64,000 bases of DNA from Lentimicrobiaceae bacterium (GCA_017993235.1 JAGONC010000012.1:1-64000); one strand, 5' to 3'. Positions 1 to 8,174 are shown, counted from the first letter of the stretch. A program made the numbers and translations. The notes: generated by a model not told the origin, from the sequence alone.

Positions 1-57
1 CTGTTTCTAAATTAAACTGGGTTAATGAAAGAGCGTGTATGGGTGCACGCTCTTTTC
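1..57. repeat. Stem-loop repeat, copy A
   Basis: A 10-bp stem (AAAGAGCGTG at 28-37, CACGCTCTTT at 46-55) closes the 8-nt loop TATGGGTG and runs into TTTT. A second copy at 285-348 has the same loop and a related stem, and the roughly 27 bases before each hairpin are also similar. It could be a terminator of a gene left of the window or a dispersed structured repeat. Confidence 0.6.
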
Positions 58-88
58 ATTTGTTGACATCAGCGCACTATTGGGAAGA

Positions 89-183
89 GTGATTTAATGA
101 TTTACGAACAGAGGAACAAAGAGTTTTGATTTCTGAATTCAAGTCAGAACTCAAAGATCAACAATCCTCTGTTCTTAAATCAC
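89..183. repeat. Large imperfect palindrome
   Basis: Left and right halves match as inverted blocks: GTGATTTA (89-96) with TAAATCAC (176-183), GAACAGAGGA with TCCTCTGTTC, and a central imperfect palindrome around GAATTC near 135-140. Unpaired insertions separate the blocks. No ORF of note lies inside. It resembles a palindromic extragenic element or a small MITE; its function is unknown. Confidence 0.55.
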
Positions 184-188
184 CACTT

Positions 189-226
189 CTCTCGATAAAA
201 ATTTTTAAAAAATTTTTTATCGAGAG
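189..226. terminator. AT-rich hairpin, possible bidirectional terminator
   Basis: CTCTCGATAAAAATTTTT (189-206) pairs with AAATTTTTTATCGAGAG up to 226, a long stem with an A/T-rich upper part. T- and A-runs inside the stem could act as termination tracts in either direction. It sits between the palindrome at 89-183 and the second stem-loop repeat, away from any clear gene. Confidence 0.4.
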
Positions 227-284
227 CGTATTACCTTTTCCTTTTTTTCCGATTAAGTACATGATTGGGTGAATTACTATACTA

Positions 285-348
285 CTGTTTCGTAATTCAA
301 GATTTGGGTTATTGAAGAAGGAGCGTGTTATGGGTGACACGCTCCTTC
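285..348. repeat. Stem-loop repeat, copy B
   Basis: Perfect 12-bp stem (GAAGGAGCGTGT at 317-328, ACACGCTCCTTC at 337-348) around the loop TATGGGTG, identical to the loop of copy A. Within the shared stem one A-T pair of copy A is a G-C pair here, a compensatory change. Confidence 0.6.
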
Positions 349-373
349 CGTTTATTTGCCCTGCAAATAAACG

Positions 374-470
374 GATATCAGATGAACGATTAACGGATAG
401 TTGATTTATGATTTGATTTACGATTTAAATCAAATATCAGATATCGGTCATCGGTTAATCTGATATCAGA
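374..470. repeat. Palindromic GATATCAGAT..ACCGAT repeat
   Basis: The segment opens with GATATCAGATGAACGATTAAC and closes with the inverse, GGTTAATCTGATATC, with ATTTAAATCAAATATC near the middle. A close relative with the same motifs lies at 63187-63262 and a half copy at 612-640, so this is a dispersed repeat family. It lies immediately upstream of the tRNA promoter. Confidence 0.6.
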
Positions 471-481
471 GCCGGATTTCG

Positions 482-489
482 TATCTTTG
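482..489 (+). promoter_or_regulatory. -7 element for tRNA-Arg
   Basis: TATCTTTG is an exact match to the Bacteroidota -7 consensus TAnnTTTG and lies 20 bases before the tRNA. A good TTG at -33 is not evident, so the call rests on the -7 box and its position. Confidence 0.55.
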
Positions 490-509
490 CAGCGGAAAAA
501 GCGGAGTAC

Positions 510-581
510 GGCCCTATAGTTCAACGGATAGAACGGAAGTTTCCTAAACTTTAAATCCAGGTTCGATTCCTGGTGGGGCTA
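510..581 (+). tRNA. tRNA-Arg (anticodon CCT)
   Basis: A full cloverleaf can be drawn: acceptor GGCCCTA with TGGGGCT, D-stem GTTC/GAAC, anticodon loop TTCCTAA giving CCT, and T-stem CCAGG/CCTGG with loop TTCGATT. The discriminator is A and CCA is not encoded. It reads AGG codons for arginine. Its own promoter lies just upstream and a strong terminator follows. Its position beside a decayed recombinase-bearing region makes it a candidate integration site, though no second copy of its 3' end was seen in the window. Confidence 0.95.
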
Positions 582-583
582 CA

Positions 584-611
584 AAAAATCCCGCCTGAAG
601 CGGGATTTTTT
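584..611 (+). terminator. Rho-independent terminator after tRNA-Arg
   Basis: AAAAATCCCGC and GCGGGATTTTT form an 11-bp stem around CTGAA, followed by T residues, directly after the tRNA. Confidence 0.9.
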
Positions 612-640
612 GATATCAGATAGCCGATTACCGATATATG
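612..640. repeat. Half copy of the GATATCAGAT repeat
   Basis: GATATCAGATAGCCGATTACCGATATATG resembles one arm of the palindromic repeat at 374-470, so the tRNA gene is flanked on both sides by members of the same repeat family. Confidence 0.45.
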
Positions 641-724
641 ATCTTTGAATTTGGCCAGAATTTGGCCAAAAATGATAAATTTATACTGATTTATACTGCA
701 GTAAATCATAATTGTACAAACGAG

Positions 725-1658
725 CTTAGTACATGACAAAATTTCGTAATATTCTGAATATCAATAATATATGTTAATAACTTGGTGATAACTTTTCGAT
801 ATAAAATGATATAAAGCCCTGATATTCAGTGCCTTAGATAAAATACCGACAAGTATGAATCCAAGGTACACGAACTCCAGGGCTGAGAGTAAAAATAGCA
901 TTTTATTCGAAACATTGACACAAATTTTTGGGGACAAAATGAATTTGGCCCGCATTAAGTTCTTTGGCTTATTTATCTGTGCTCTTTTTAAGGTTCAAAC
1001 CGTCTGTTTCGAGAAACTAGCAATTGGTTATGACTGCCCGGCTAAAGTGGATTCTTCCCTGCGCAGGATCCAGCGGTTCATGGCCGAATATATACTGGAC
1101 ACACGGCATATCCGCTACCATATCCGAATCCGGGAAAATTTCTGGGTTGTTATTCCACGAAATAGACATCATGTAAAAGCATCCTGGCTGTTTAACCACT
1201 TAAAGATCATTCAGTATGAATTTTACCGGGGGATCGTCTATGTCAATGGTCAATTTTGTTACCTGTCCGCCTCAAAAATCAAAAACAAGCAGGGAGCTCC
1301 GGAACTCCAGATCATTGTCTCGTTTAACAAACCCGATGAATCACAGTCATTATATAAAGAACGATGGCAGACTGAATCTGCATTTAAAGCACTGAAAACA
1401 AGCGGTTTTAACATCGAAGACACCCACTTGACCGATTTGGACCGTATCAATAAACTCCTGGCACTGGTTCTTTTTGCTTTTACCTGGGCTTATCTGGCAG
1501 GAATCTTTCTGGACTTGCTCGTCCCAATCAAAATCAAAAAGCATGGAAGAAGGGCAAAAAGCTTATTCAAATACGGATTAACCTATCTTGCAAGTGTCCT
1601 GTTTTCCAACGATATAGATAAATATAAAGATGTTTGTAAATTTTTGTCATGTACTTAG
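725..1658 (+). mobile_element. IS4-family element with internal deletion
   Basis: Terminal inverted repeats bound the element: CTTAGTACATGACAAAATTT at 725-744 and the inverse of CTAAGTACATGACAAAAATTT at 1638-1658. The transposase frame (855-1658) runs the length and its stop codon TAG lies within the right terminal repeat. No clear target-site duplication is visible in the flanks. The element lacks the middle of its transposase and should be immobile alone. A solo copy of the same end lies at 6127-6142. Confidence 0.75.
855..1658 (+). pseudogene. IS4-family transposase, in-frame internal deletion
   Basis: The 267-residue frame is shorter than the roughly 380-400 residues usual for this Bacteroidota IS4 group. 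The N-terminus (ILFETLTQIFGDKMNLARIKF, then RRIQRFMAEY) is joined directly to the block RIRENFWVVIPR, so the segment that normally carries the first catalytic Asp (in a DRTNW-like motif) and the second Asp (in a DREF-like motif) is missing. The C-terminal Y-x2-R-x3-E-x6-K signature is intact (YKERWQTESAFKALK), as is the closing FLSCT. Because two of three DDE residues are gone it cannot be an active transposase. The deletion kept the reading frame open, so a stable fragment could still be made. Confidence 0.8.
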
Positions 1659-1736
1659 AATTCATGTAATAACTTCACTTCAGTGGAATTAAATGAATAT
1701 CGGGACGCATTAAGATTAAAATCGGAATTCACAGGT

Positions 1737-3539
1737 TTACTTGATTTTTCCGATCCGGTAATTCAGGTGGTAATCTGCATCGTTATAAAACACAAACAAT
1801 GCCTTGGAATTCATGGCCAGTGAGGGTCCGGTATGAGTAGATCCAATCTGGTTACTTTTTCCCAGGGCCATTATTGTATTCGATAATTTCCCGGGACGCC
1901 ACCATAGTCCATGGGTCGATTGATGGACTTCGGCGGAGGAGAAGGCATTCATTGCCACTTCGGCGTGGATGCTTCCATCCTCCTCGCAGGGATAAGAGAA
2001 AGTGTCGTACCCCTGGCTGTCTTTCCAGTCAATTTTTTTCCCCTGAACATTAAGATTACCGATGATACACCAAATATAATCGGTACTTGAATTGTGGACT
2101 TCCACTATCTGATTACCATAAAGTGCCACCGAAGGTGAATTTCCTGTTTCATAGTTTCTGTATTGCCCCATGTTCCCCCACGAAATTGTTCCATTATGCA
2201 TTATTTTTCCAACATTATAGTATAATTTGTCACTGAACGCGGCCTCATGAACCTCTACCACCATGCTGTCGTTGTTTATTGCAACCGAGGGATTCTCGCC
2301 CTGGTCATATTCTTCTTCAGCCAACCATAGAACTTCGCCGGTGTTCTTTTTGACTTTTCCTGTCCGGTAAAATAGCTTATTAGACATTGTAGATCCATGT
2401 ACTTCAATCATCAGATAATAATCATTAATAGCCACCGATGGATTCTCCGCCACACCTGTGTAATGACGAAGGTCATTATCCACATTAAACCAATTTATAG
2501 ACTCTACCTGTATTTTCCCTGTATTATACCATAAATGATCTGTATGGGTTTCCGAACAATGAACTTCAACGACAAGACCACTGTCATTTACAGCACAATC
2601 ACCTCCCCATCCAGTATCATGATTCTTTTCATCACTCCATTCAACATTCAGAAAATCAAAATCAGGTATCACATGATGATTATCACAGTACCTGGCATAC
2701 CATCCAAAATATGGAGAATTGGTTGCAGGAAGATTGGGTAAAGGATTTGAACAATTTTCTGATTTGCTCACATCCCACAGGCGGACGATCTTATCCTGCG
2801 ATTGTCCTTGTCCGACCCAACTGCAGTTGGAATTTGAATTTTCAGCAGCATAAAAAAGTTCATTTTGAAGAGTATTGTCATCTTTCTGAAATTCCACAAA
2901 ACAAATCAATGTATCATTACCGAACTTTGAATAGGTTTTCCTCGAATCAAAGTCTCCTGAAAGGACCACCAACACACGGCCGGCCAGGTCAGACACGCTT
3001 TTATCGGCAGAGAAATTGACCGCTTTTAAAAGATGGTCGCTTAAACTATCACTGAGCATCTCATTCAAATCCAGAAAGTGTGTGCGTGAAATTCCGTTTT
3101 TCATGTCAAGGGCTAAAATCACCGGGCTATGCCCGTAATTGTTCCGTGACCAATCCGCAACAATATGTAACCAGTCTTTCAGATTGTCAGAATTCGGATT
3201 TCCATGTGATTTATATACACCATTGCCCGCATAATTATGGCCCAGAACAAACTTATTGTTTTCGTACCGGATATCGAATTCCACGAATCTTAATCCTGCA
3301 TCTAGCTGCTGGCGGATACTCCCCCGGTGGCCATCATCATTATTCCCGGAAAATGAATTGTGGCTTGCCCTGAAAACGGCCTTGATAAACAGTTCTTCCT
3401 CGCCTCCCGGAGGAGGGATATCAATATTATCATCTTTCCTGCAGGATAATAACAGGACGCCAGATAAAAAAACAAGATAAACAAGATTGATCAGGATAGA
3501 GCTTAATGACGTTACTGCACATAGTTTTAACGTTTTCAT
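1737..3539 (-). CDS. PI-PLC-like phosphodiesterase lipoprotein with C-terminal VEVH repeats
   Basis: A 600-residue predicted lipoprotein: hydrophobic signal followed by a lipobox LLLSC with Cys33. Residues about 50-320 resemble the PI-PLC X / PLC-like phosphodiesterase barrel, with His60 in ASHNSF, the acidic strand FVEFDIRY (85-92) and His101 in LGHNY, the expected catalytic His pair and metal-binding acids. The C-terminal half contains about six repeats of some 45-50 residues built on SVAxN..VEVH...LWYNxGKI, which look like a beta-propeller or carbohydrate-binding repeat fold. It probably cleaves a phosphodiester at the cell surface or in the periplasm; the substrate is unknown. An acylphosphatase-like gene lies 27 bases upstream on the same strand. 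Confidence 0.75.
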   Translation of the reverse strand: MKTLKLCAVTSLSSILINLVYLVFLSGVLLLSCRKDDNIDIPPPGGEEELFIKAVFRASHNSFSGNNDDGHRGSIRQQLDAGLRFVEFDIRYENNKFVLGHNYAGNGVYKSHGNPNSDNLKDWLHIVADWSRNNYGHSPVILALDMKNGISRTHFLDLNEMLSDSLSDHLLKAVNFSADKSVSDLAGRVLVVLSGDFDSRKTYSKFGNDTLICFVEFQKDDNTLQNELFYAAENSNSNCSWVGQGQSQDKIVRLWDVSKSENCSNPLPNLPATNSPYFGWYARYCDNHHVIPDFDFLNVEWSDEKNHDTGWGGDCAVNDSGLVVEVHCSETHTDHLWYNTGKIQVESINWFNVDNDLRHYTGVAENPSVAINDYYLMIEVHGSTMSNKLFYRTGKVKKNTGEVLWLAEEEYDQGENPSVAINNDSMVVEVHEAAFSDKLYYNVGKIMHNGTISWGNMGQYRNYETGNSPSVALYGNQIVEVHNSSTDYIWCIIGNLNVQGKKIDWKDSQGYDTFSYPCEEDGSIHAEVAMNAFSSAEVHQSTHGLWWRPGKLSNTIMALGKSNQIGSTHTGPSLAMNSKALFVFYNDADYHLNYRIGKIK

Positions 3540-3566
3540 TGTTGACTCCTTTTTTATAAGGTTATT

Positions 3567-3836
3567 TTAAATTCTGAATTCTTGATAATTGATGAAATTT
3601 TTTGTACTATACAGACAGGAAATTTCATAACCGGCAGAAAATATGCGCTGAATCAACTGAATGAAAATCTCCAGAGATTCTGTATCTCCTTCCGCAACGA
3701 TGACCATTTCGTTCGGGGACGAAAATGTAATATGTCCTTTAATCCTTAATATGAAGGCTTGTTTATATATTCTGAAACTATACGGGGTGCTTTTATCAAA
3801 AGTGCCGGTAATTCTTATTTCAGCCTGTAACTTCAT
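3567..3836 (-). CDS. Acylphosphatase-like small protein
   Basis: This 89-residue protein fits the acylphosphatase fold in length and pattern: RITGTF strand, FRIYKQA helix start, GHITF..NEMVIVAEG, then a helix ESLEIFIQLI. The Arg of the FR motif is kept, but the usual QGV phosphate loop is replaced by TPY and the catalytic Asn position (N in GWVRN of active enzymes) is Phe (GHITF). It is therefore probably inactive and may bind a ligand or partner. It is co-oriented with the phosphodiesterase gene 27 bases downstream, so the two may be cotranscribed. Confidence 0.55.
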   Translation of the reverse strand: MKLQAEIRITGTFDKSTPYSFRIYKQAFILRIKGHITFSSPNEMVIVAEGDTESLEIFIQLIQRIFSAGYEISCLYSTKNFINYQEFRI

Positions 3837-3933
3837 GAATCAGAAAGTGATCGGGATTCGTACATACGAAATTAATCATGCTGATCACCGAATCCAAAAG
3901 AACAGGTAGGACAAAGGCCGGACATGCCACAAA

Positions 3934-5820
3934 TTAAAATGACATCATGAATTCGGTGATATTGGTGTCAGGTTCAAGGCCAAGTTTTTTGCGCAGGCGG
4001 TGACGGCTTTTCTGTACGGCAGATATCGTGGCATTCAGGATCAGTGCAATATCGTTGGTGTCAAGATTGATGCGGTAATAGGCACATATTTTTAACTCAT
4101 TGGGGGTCAGTTCCGGATAATGTTCCTTTAAGCGGACAAAAAAATCCGGATGTACCTCTGCAAAATGAAGCTTAAACTGTTCCCAGTCTTTATCCAAGTT
4201 GAAGTTTAACATAACGATATGTCGGATTCTTCTAAAATAATCTCCCCTGTCTTCAGCGGCCACCTTGTTTGCCAGTTCAATTTCATTCAGAATAGAAGAT
4301 AAAATCATGTTTTTTGCTGTCACCTGTAATGCCGTGGCAGCCAGTTTCCTGTTTTGTTCGTCAAGCTTGTTTCGCTGAAGCCTGTAAATTTCATGCTCAG
4401 CAAAAAGTTGATCCTCAAGGTATTTTCGTTCAATTTCATTTTTCTCTATTTCGAGGGATTTCGTTTTCTGCTCCTGTTCAAAAAAAGCGGTACTGTGTTT
4501 GAGCGTCCTGTTTTTAAATCTGAAAAGAAAATAGAGCATCACCGTAAGGATGAAAAGACCGGAAATAACCACAACCATTAATTGCCTTGTGGTTTTGTAA
4601 ATTGCATTATCTTTCCGGAGGATCACATTTTCACGTTCCTTTTTATCCATTTCATATTTTGCCTCCATATCGGCCACCTGTCGTGTGCGTTCAAGGTTGA
4701 AAATACTGTCCCTGACCTTTGTATAGCCTTTATACAAATCGAGTGCTTTTTCATAATGGCTTGTACGGCGATATAATTCCGACAGGGATTCGAGGCTTTT
4801 TTCCTGTAATTTAAGTATGCCCTCAGATTCCGCCACCTTTAATCCCAGATTCAGGTACTTTTTTGCACTGTCGGTTTGGTGAAGTTGAAGATAGATATTT
4901 CCAACATTAACAGATGTATTCGAAATGCCATAAAGATACCCAAGGCGTTCGCTGATAAGCAGGGATGCTTTATAGTTTTCGAGGGCATGAACTGATTCCC
5001 CTGTTTTCTCATCTATCAATCCGAAGTTATTAAAAGTACCTGCAAGGGCGATACTATCATTTAATTTTTGATTTACCTGAAGCGCCTCTGAAAAGATCAG
5101 GTAAGCCTTGGAAAATGCTTTTCTTTCAATTTCCAAAAGTCCCAGGTTATTCAGGCTCATGGCTATGCCGGTCAAAAAATTGTACTGCCGGCTCATCTTT
5201 AAGGCTTCATTTAAAAATAATTCCGCTTTGTCATTGTTATGGAGATCACGATATATTAGCGCAGTATTATTCAGGCAGGTGATGTATAGTTTTATAAACT
5301 TTTCATTGCCGGTTTGTTTTTCAAGGAGGTAATCAAGGCTCTTCCTCGTCTGCAGGAATTTTTCCAGTGATTTATCCAGTTCACCCAGGTCGTGAAGGAC
5401 ATTACCTGCATTGTTGGAAGCAGTCGCAATACGATACTGGAGATCAATATCCGTAGTGTCCTGATTCCATATTATTTTCATCTGGTCAATCGATTCCAAT
5501 ATAAATTTTAATGATTGTCTCTGGTTGCCGAGGTAGTAATAAACGATAGCCAACCCGTTCAGGCCATCAGATATCTTCCGTGCATCGTTCAGTTCACAAG
5601 CTACACGGTATGCGTCCTGTGCATATACCAGGCTCATCTTTGGTTCTGATTTGGATGTAAGGCGCGCCAGATCATACAGGATTTCAAACCGTGTTTCCCC
5701 TTTAGCATCCTTAAGTGCATTCTTCAGACTGTCAACCAGATTGTCTTGTGAAAATGCTCCATTCCAAAGAAAAACGAAAATAAGGGAAAAAGAAATAAAA
5801 CAGGATTTTATTTTCTTCAT
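3934..5820 (-). CDS. Membrane-anchored TPR regulator with LuxR-type HTH
   Basis: I start at the internal ATG at 5820 because it gives a clean signal sequence (MKKIKSCFISFSLIFVFLW..AFSQ); the upstream ATG adds an unlikely second hydrophobic stretch. The 628-residue protein has tetratricopeptide repeats over about residues 45-390, one transmembrane helix near 410-432 (QLMVVVISGLFILTVMLYFLF), a charged coiled coil, and a C-terminal LuxR-like HTH (LTPNELKICAYY..NDIALILNATISAVQKSRHRLRKKLG). The TPR part would be periplasmic and the HTH cytoplasmic, the one-component architecture common in Bacteroidota. Its target genes are not known; no phosphoacceptor or kinase domain is seen. Confidence 0.8.
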   Translation of the reverse strand: MKKIKSCFISFSLIFVFLWNGAFSQDNLVDSLKNALKDAKGETRFEILYDLARLTSKSEPKMSLVYAQDAYRVACELNDARKISDGLNGLAIVYYYLGNQRQSLKFILESIDQMKIIWNQDTTDIDLQYRIATASNNAGNVLHDLGELDKSLEKFLQTRKSLDYLLEKQTGNEKFIKLYITCLNNTALIYRDLHNNDKAELFLNEALKMSRQYNFLTGIAMSLNNLGLLEIERKAFSKAYLIFSEALQVNQKLNDSIALAGTFNNFGLIDEKTGESVHALENYKASLLISERLGYLYGISNTSVNVGNIYLQLHQTDSAKKYLNLGLKVAESEGILKLQEKSLESLSELYRRTSHYEKALDLYKGYTKVRDSIFNLERTRQVADMEAKYEMDKKERENVILRKDNAIYKTTRQLMVVVISGLFILTVMLYFLFRFKNRTLKHSTAFFEQEQKTKSLEIEKNEIERKYLEDQLFAEHEIYRLQRNKLDEQNRKLAATALQVTAKNMILSSILNEIELANKVAAEDRGDYFRRIRHIVMLNFNLDKDWEQFKLHFAEVHPDFFVRLKEHYPELTPNELKICAYYRINLDTNDIALILNATISAVQKSRHRLRKKLGLEPDTNITEFMMSF

Positions 5821-6223
5821 CCTAATCACCTTAAGGTTAAGAAATGTAAATTTAAGAAGAATTGCAGTAAAATATACCATGATCACAATGGTGAAATCCT
5901 AAGAACTGTTTGGAATTACGATCACTCCCGACTGCCTGAAATGTAGAGGTTATAAATCCATACTTAATTATTGAAGTTTCGCAAGTAAAAAAAAGTTAGC
6001 ATATAGTAATAAAAAAGCATTGGACTTTTTCAGAATTAACTGAATATCAGTATATTTGTAATGCAAACACAAAATTACTGAGCCCAATGCCTAACCCTAA
6101 AAGTACAAACATTTTCTCAGAAATCACTTAGTACATGACAAAGTACAAAAAAAATACTTTATTTTTAATTTATTCAAATTTATTTCCTTATTTTGTAAAA
6201 AAATTACAAAAACAACCATTAAA
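5821..6223. other. Intergenic stretch with IS debris
   Basis: No credible complete gene. It includes the upstream region of the TPR regulator (minus) and of rloA (plus). GCATTGGACT at 6017-6026 is nearly the inverse of AGCCCAATGC just before the ATG near 6088. TATATTTG at 6051-6058 matches the -7 consensus and is followed by a 14-codon frame MPNPKSTNIFSEIT that stops where the solo IS end begins, so this may be the truncated 5' end of another transposase gene. Confidence 0.45.
6127..6142 (+). mobile_element. Solo terminal repeat of the IS4-family element
   Basis: CTTAGTACATGACAAA is identical over 16 bases to the left end of the IS at 725-740. No matching transposase body or second end lies nearby, so it is a remnant end left by excision or deletion, between the TPR regulator and rloA. 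Confidence 0.65.
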
Positions 6224-7480
6224 ATGGTACTAGAAATACGAATAAGCAATTTTTTCTCCATAAAAGATGAAATTGTACTCGACTTCAGGGCTGCAAACAT
6301 TAAATCGGTAAATACTAAAGCCCTGTCAGATAATGTTTTTCAGTTCGACAAAAGCAATATAATAAAAATCCTTGCTTTATATGGTGCAAACGCTTCAGGT
6401 AAAAGCAATATCATTAAGGCTATACGGTTTTGTAATGCAATGGTATTTGAGTCACATCGGCACAATGAGAATACGATTTACAACTTTTACCCCTTTAAGT
6501 TCGACGGCTACAGCAATAAACCAAGTACTTACTTCATTCGCTTTGTCATTAATAACATCGAATACGAGTATTCGTTTTCTCTTACTCGACATCAGATTTT
6601 AACGGAGAAGCTTTTTTATTATCCGAGAGGTAGAATAACAAGGATATTTACTAGAGATGAACGCCTTGGGAAAACAAAAAGGGAAAAGTATATTTTTGGA
6701 GACCAGATTAAACGCCCCTTTGATGTAGCTGAAAACACTTCAAATAAAACTTTATTCATTTCTCGAGCTAGTCAGATGGATAGAGATATTGCCAAAGAGA
6801 TTTTTAATTATTTTCATCGGCATTTCATTTTAGATTATTTGGGATTTGGTGCATCAGCAATCGAAGACTTCTCGAACCAAAATAAACAACAACTTATTGA
6901 AGCACTTAAAATTGCTGATAGCGATATTGTGGATGTTAAGATAAAACTTTTAAAAAAGCCAGGTAAAAATTATCATGCTGACTTAACCAATCTTACTCTT
7001 AAGGTTGAGGATATAGTACAAGATTATTTACAAATCAAAACATATCATAGAGTAAATCCCAATATAGCATTTGATTTTTTTAAAGAAGAATCTCACGGCA
7101 CCATCAAATTGTTTTTCATTCTCCTAACCCTACTTGATGTAGTTAAGAATAATAAAGTTTTATTGATAGACGAAATTGGAAATAGTCTACATCCAGCTAT
7201 AATCGAGTACATATTCAATCTTTTCCGTTTAGGACAAAATGCCCAACTTCTATGCACAACGCATATTACCCGCTTTTTAGACCTTAAAAAGTTCCGCAAA
7301 GACCAGATATATTTTACCAACAAAAAGCAGGATGGTTCAACAGATTTATATTCGCTCTTTGATTATAGTGATTTTCGCGATACAATGGATTTAGAAAAAG
7401 CCTATTTACAAGGGCGGTTCGATGCTGTTCCATGGGTTAGTGGATCAACTGAGTATTTAAAAGCCATATTGAATGAGTAG
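6224..7480 (+). CDS. rloA: RloA-like AAA (ABC-type) ATPase
   Basis: A 418-residue ATPase of the AAA_15/AAA_21 group, SMC/OLD-like. It begins with the typical FSIKDEIVLDF strand, has Walker A GANASGKSN at 54-62, an ABC-signature-like SHGTIKLF at 290-297, Walker B VLLIDE at 312-317 followed by SLHP, and a switch His in TTHITRFLD. It overlaps the next gene by 8 bases, so the two are translationally coupled. Such pairs (RloA-RloB, AbiLi-AbiLii, and in architecture PARIS AriA-AriB) act or are suspected to act in phage defence, the ATPase sensing and the partner acting as effector. The gene is strongly AT-rich compared with the chromosome to its right, which points to transfer. Confidence 0.85.
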   Translation: MVLEIRISNFFSIKDEIVLDFRAANIKSVNTKALSDNVFQFDKSNIIKILALYGANASGKSNIIKAIRFCNAMVFESHRHNENTIYNFYPFKFDGYSNKPSTYFIRFVINNIEYEYSFSLTRHQILTEKLFYYPRGRITRIFTRDERLGKTKREKYIFGDQIKRPFDVAENTSNKTLFISRASQMDRDIAKEIFNYFHRHFILDYLGFGASAIEDFSNQNKQQLIEALKIADSDIVDVKIKLLKKPGKNYHADLTNLTLKVEDIVQDYLQIKTYHRVNPNIAFDFFKEESHGTIKLFFILLTLLDVVKNNKVLLIDEIGNSLHPAIIEYIFNLFRLGQNAQLLCTTHITRFLDLKKFRKDQIYFTNKKQDGSTDLYSLFDYSDFRDTMDLEKAYLQGRFDAVPWVSGSTEYLKAILNE

Positions 7481-7961
7481 GAAACGATTAGCATCTAAAG
7501 GGAAAAGAATAAATCCACACTATTGGGTTTTCTGTGAAGGTAAAACTGAAGAAGCCTATATTTCGTTTCTGCGTTCGAAATACCGTTTACCCATCGAAAT
7601 TGTGACGAAAATTGCAGGAAATAAAATCAACGAGGTATTCATTAGAAACTACAAACAGGGGAAACCGACGCACGAAAAAGATAAAGATTTTTTAATGTTC
7701 GATGCGGATGTTCCTGAAATATTTGAAAAACTCATTTCTGTCAAATCAGTCATTTTAATTGCTTCAAATCCCTCTATTGAGTTATGGTTTTTATTACATT
7801 ATAAAAACATAACTACATGCACAACAACCATAGGATGCATGAGAGAGTTAAGCAATCGTAATAGAAATCAATATCAAAAGGGAGTGATTGACAAACCACT
7901 TGAAAATAAATTAAATGAAAAATGTGCAGAAGCTTGTAAGCGATCCATAAAAATGAAGTAA
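7473..7961 (+). CDS. rloB: RloB-like effector, cut short by an in-frame TAA
   Basis: The 162-residue product matches the RloB family: FCEGKTEEAYISF near the N-terminus and FDADVPE, which give the Glu and the DxD of a TOPRIM-like metal site, then SNPSIELWFLLHY. The frame stops at TAA (7959-7961), but the same frame continues at once with YNNPSTNMHLFIEELGKAK and ends at TGA 8025-8027. That tail, with the conserved NPST motif, is what full-length RloB proteins (about 200 residues) carry. So one nonsense change removes the last 21 residues. Whether the short protein works is open. It is coupled to rloA by overlap. Confidence 0.8.
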   Translation: MSRKRLASKGKRINPHYWVFCEGKTEEAYISFLRSKYRLPIEIVTKIAGNKINEVFIRNYKQGKPTHEKDKDFLMFDADVPEIFEKLISVKSVILIASNPSIELWFLLHYKNITTCTTTIGCMRELSNRNRNQYQKGVIDKPLENKLNEKCAEACKRSIKMK

Positions 7962-8174
7962 TATAATAATCCTTCAACAAATATGCACCTATTTATTGAG
8001 GAGTTGGGAAAAGCTAAAAAGTACTGAGGATAGCATAAATAATTCTTTTAAGAAAGACAGTAAATAGAGTTTGTGAGAAATGTCTCAAACCATTATGAAA
8101 CCAGAAAGATCTTGGCAGCAGCGGGATCCATTCACTTGAGTCATTTTCAAAGTTATTATAATATGAAAGATGGG

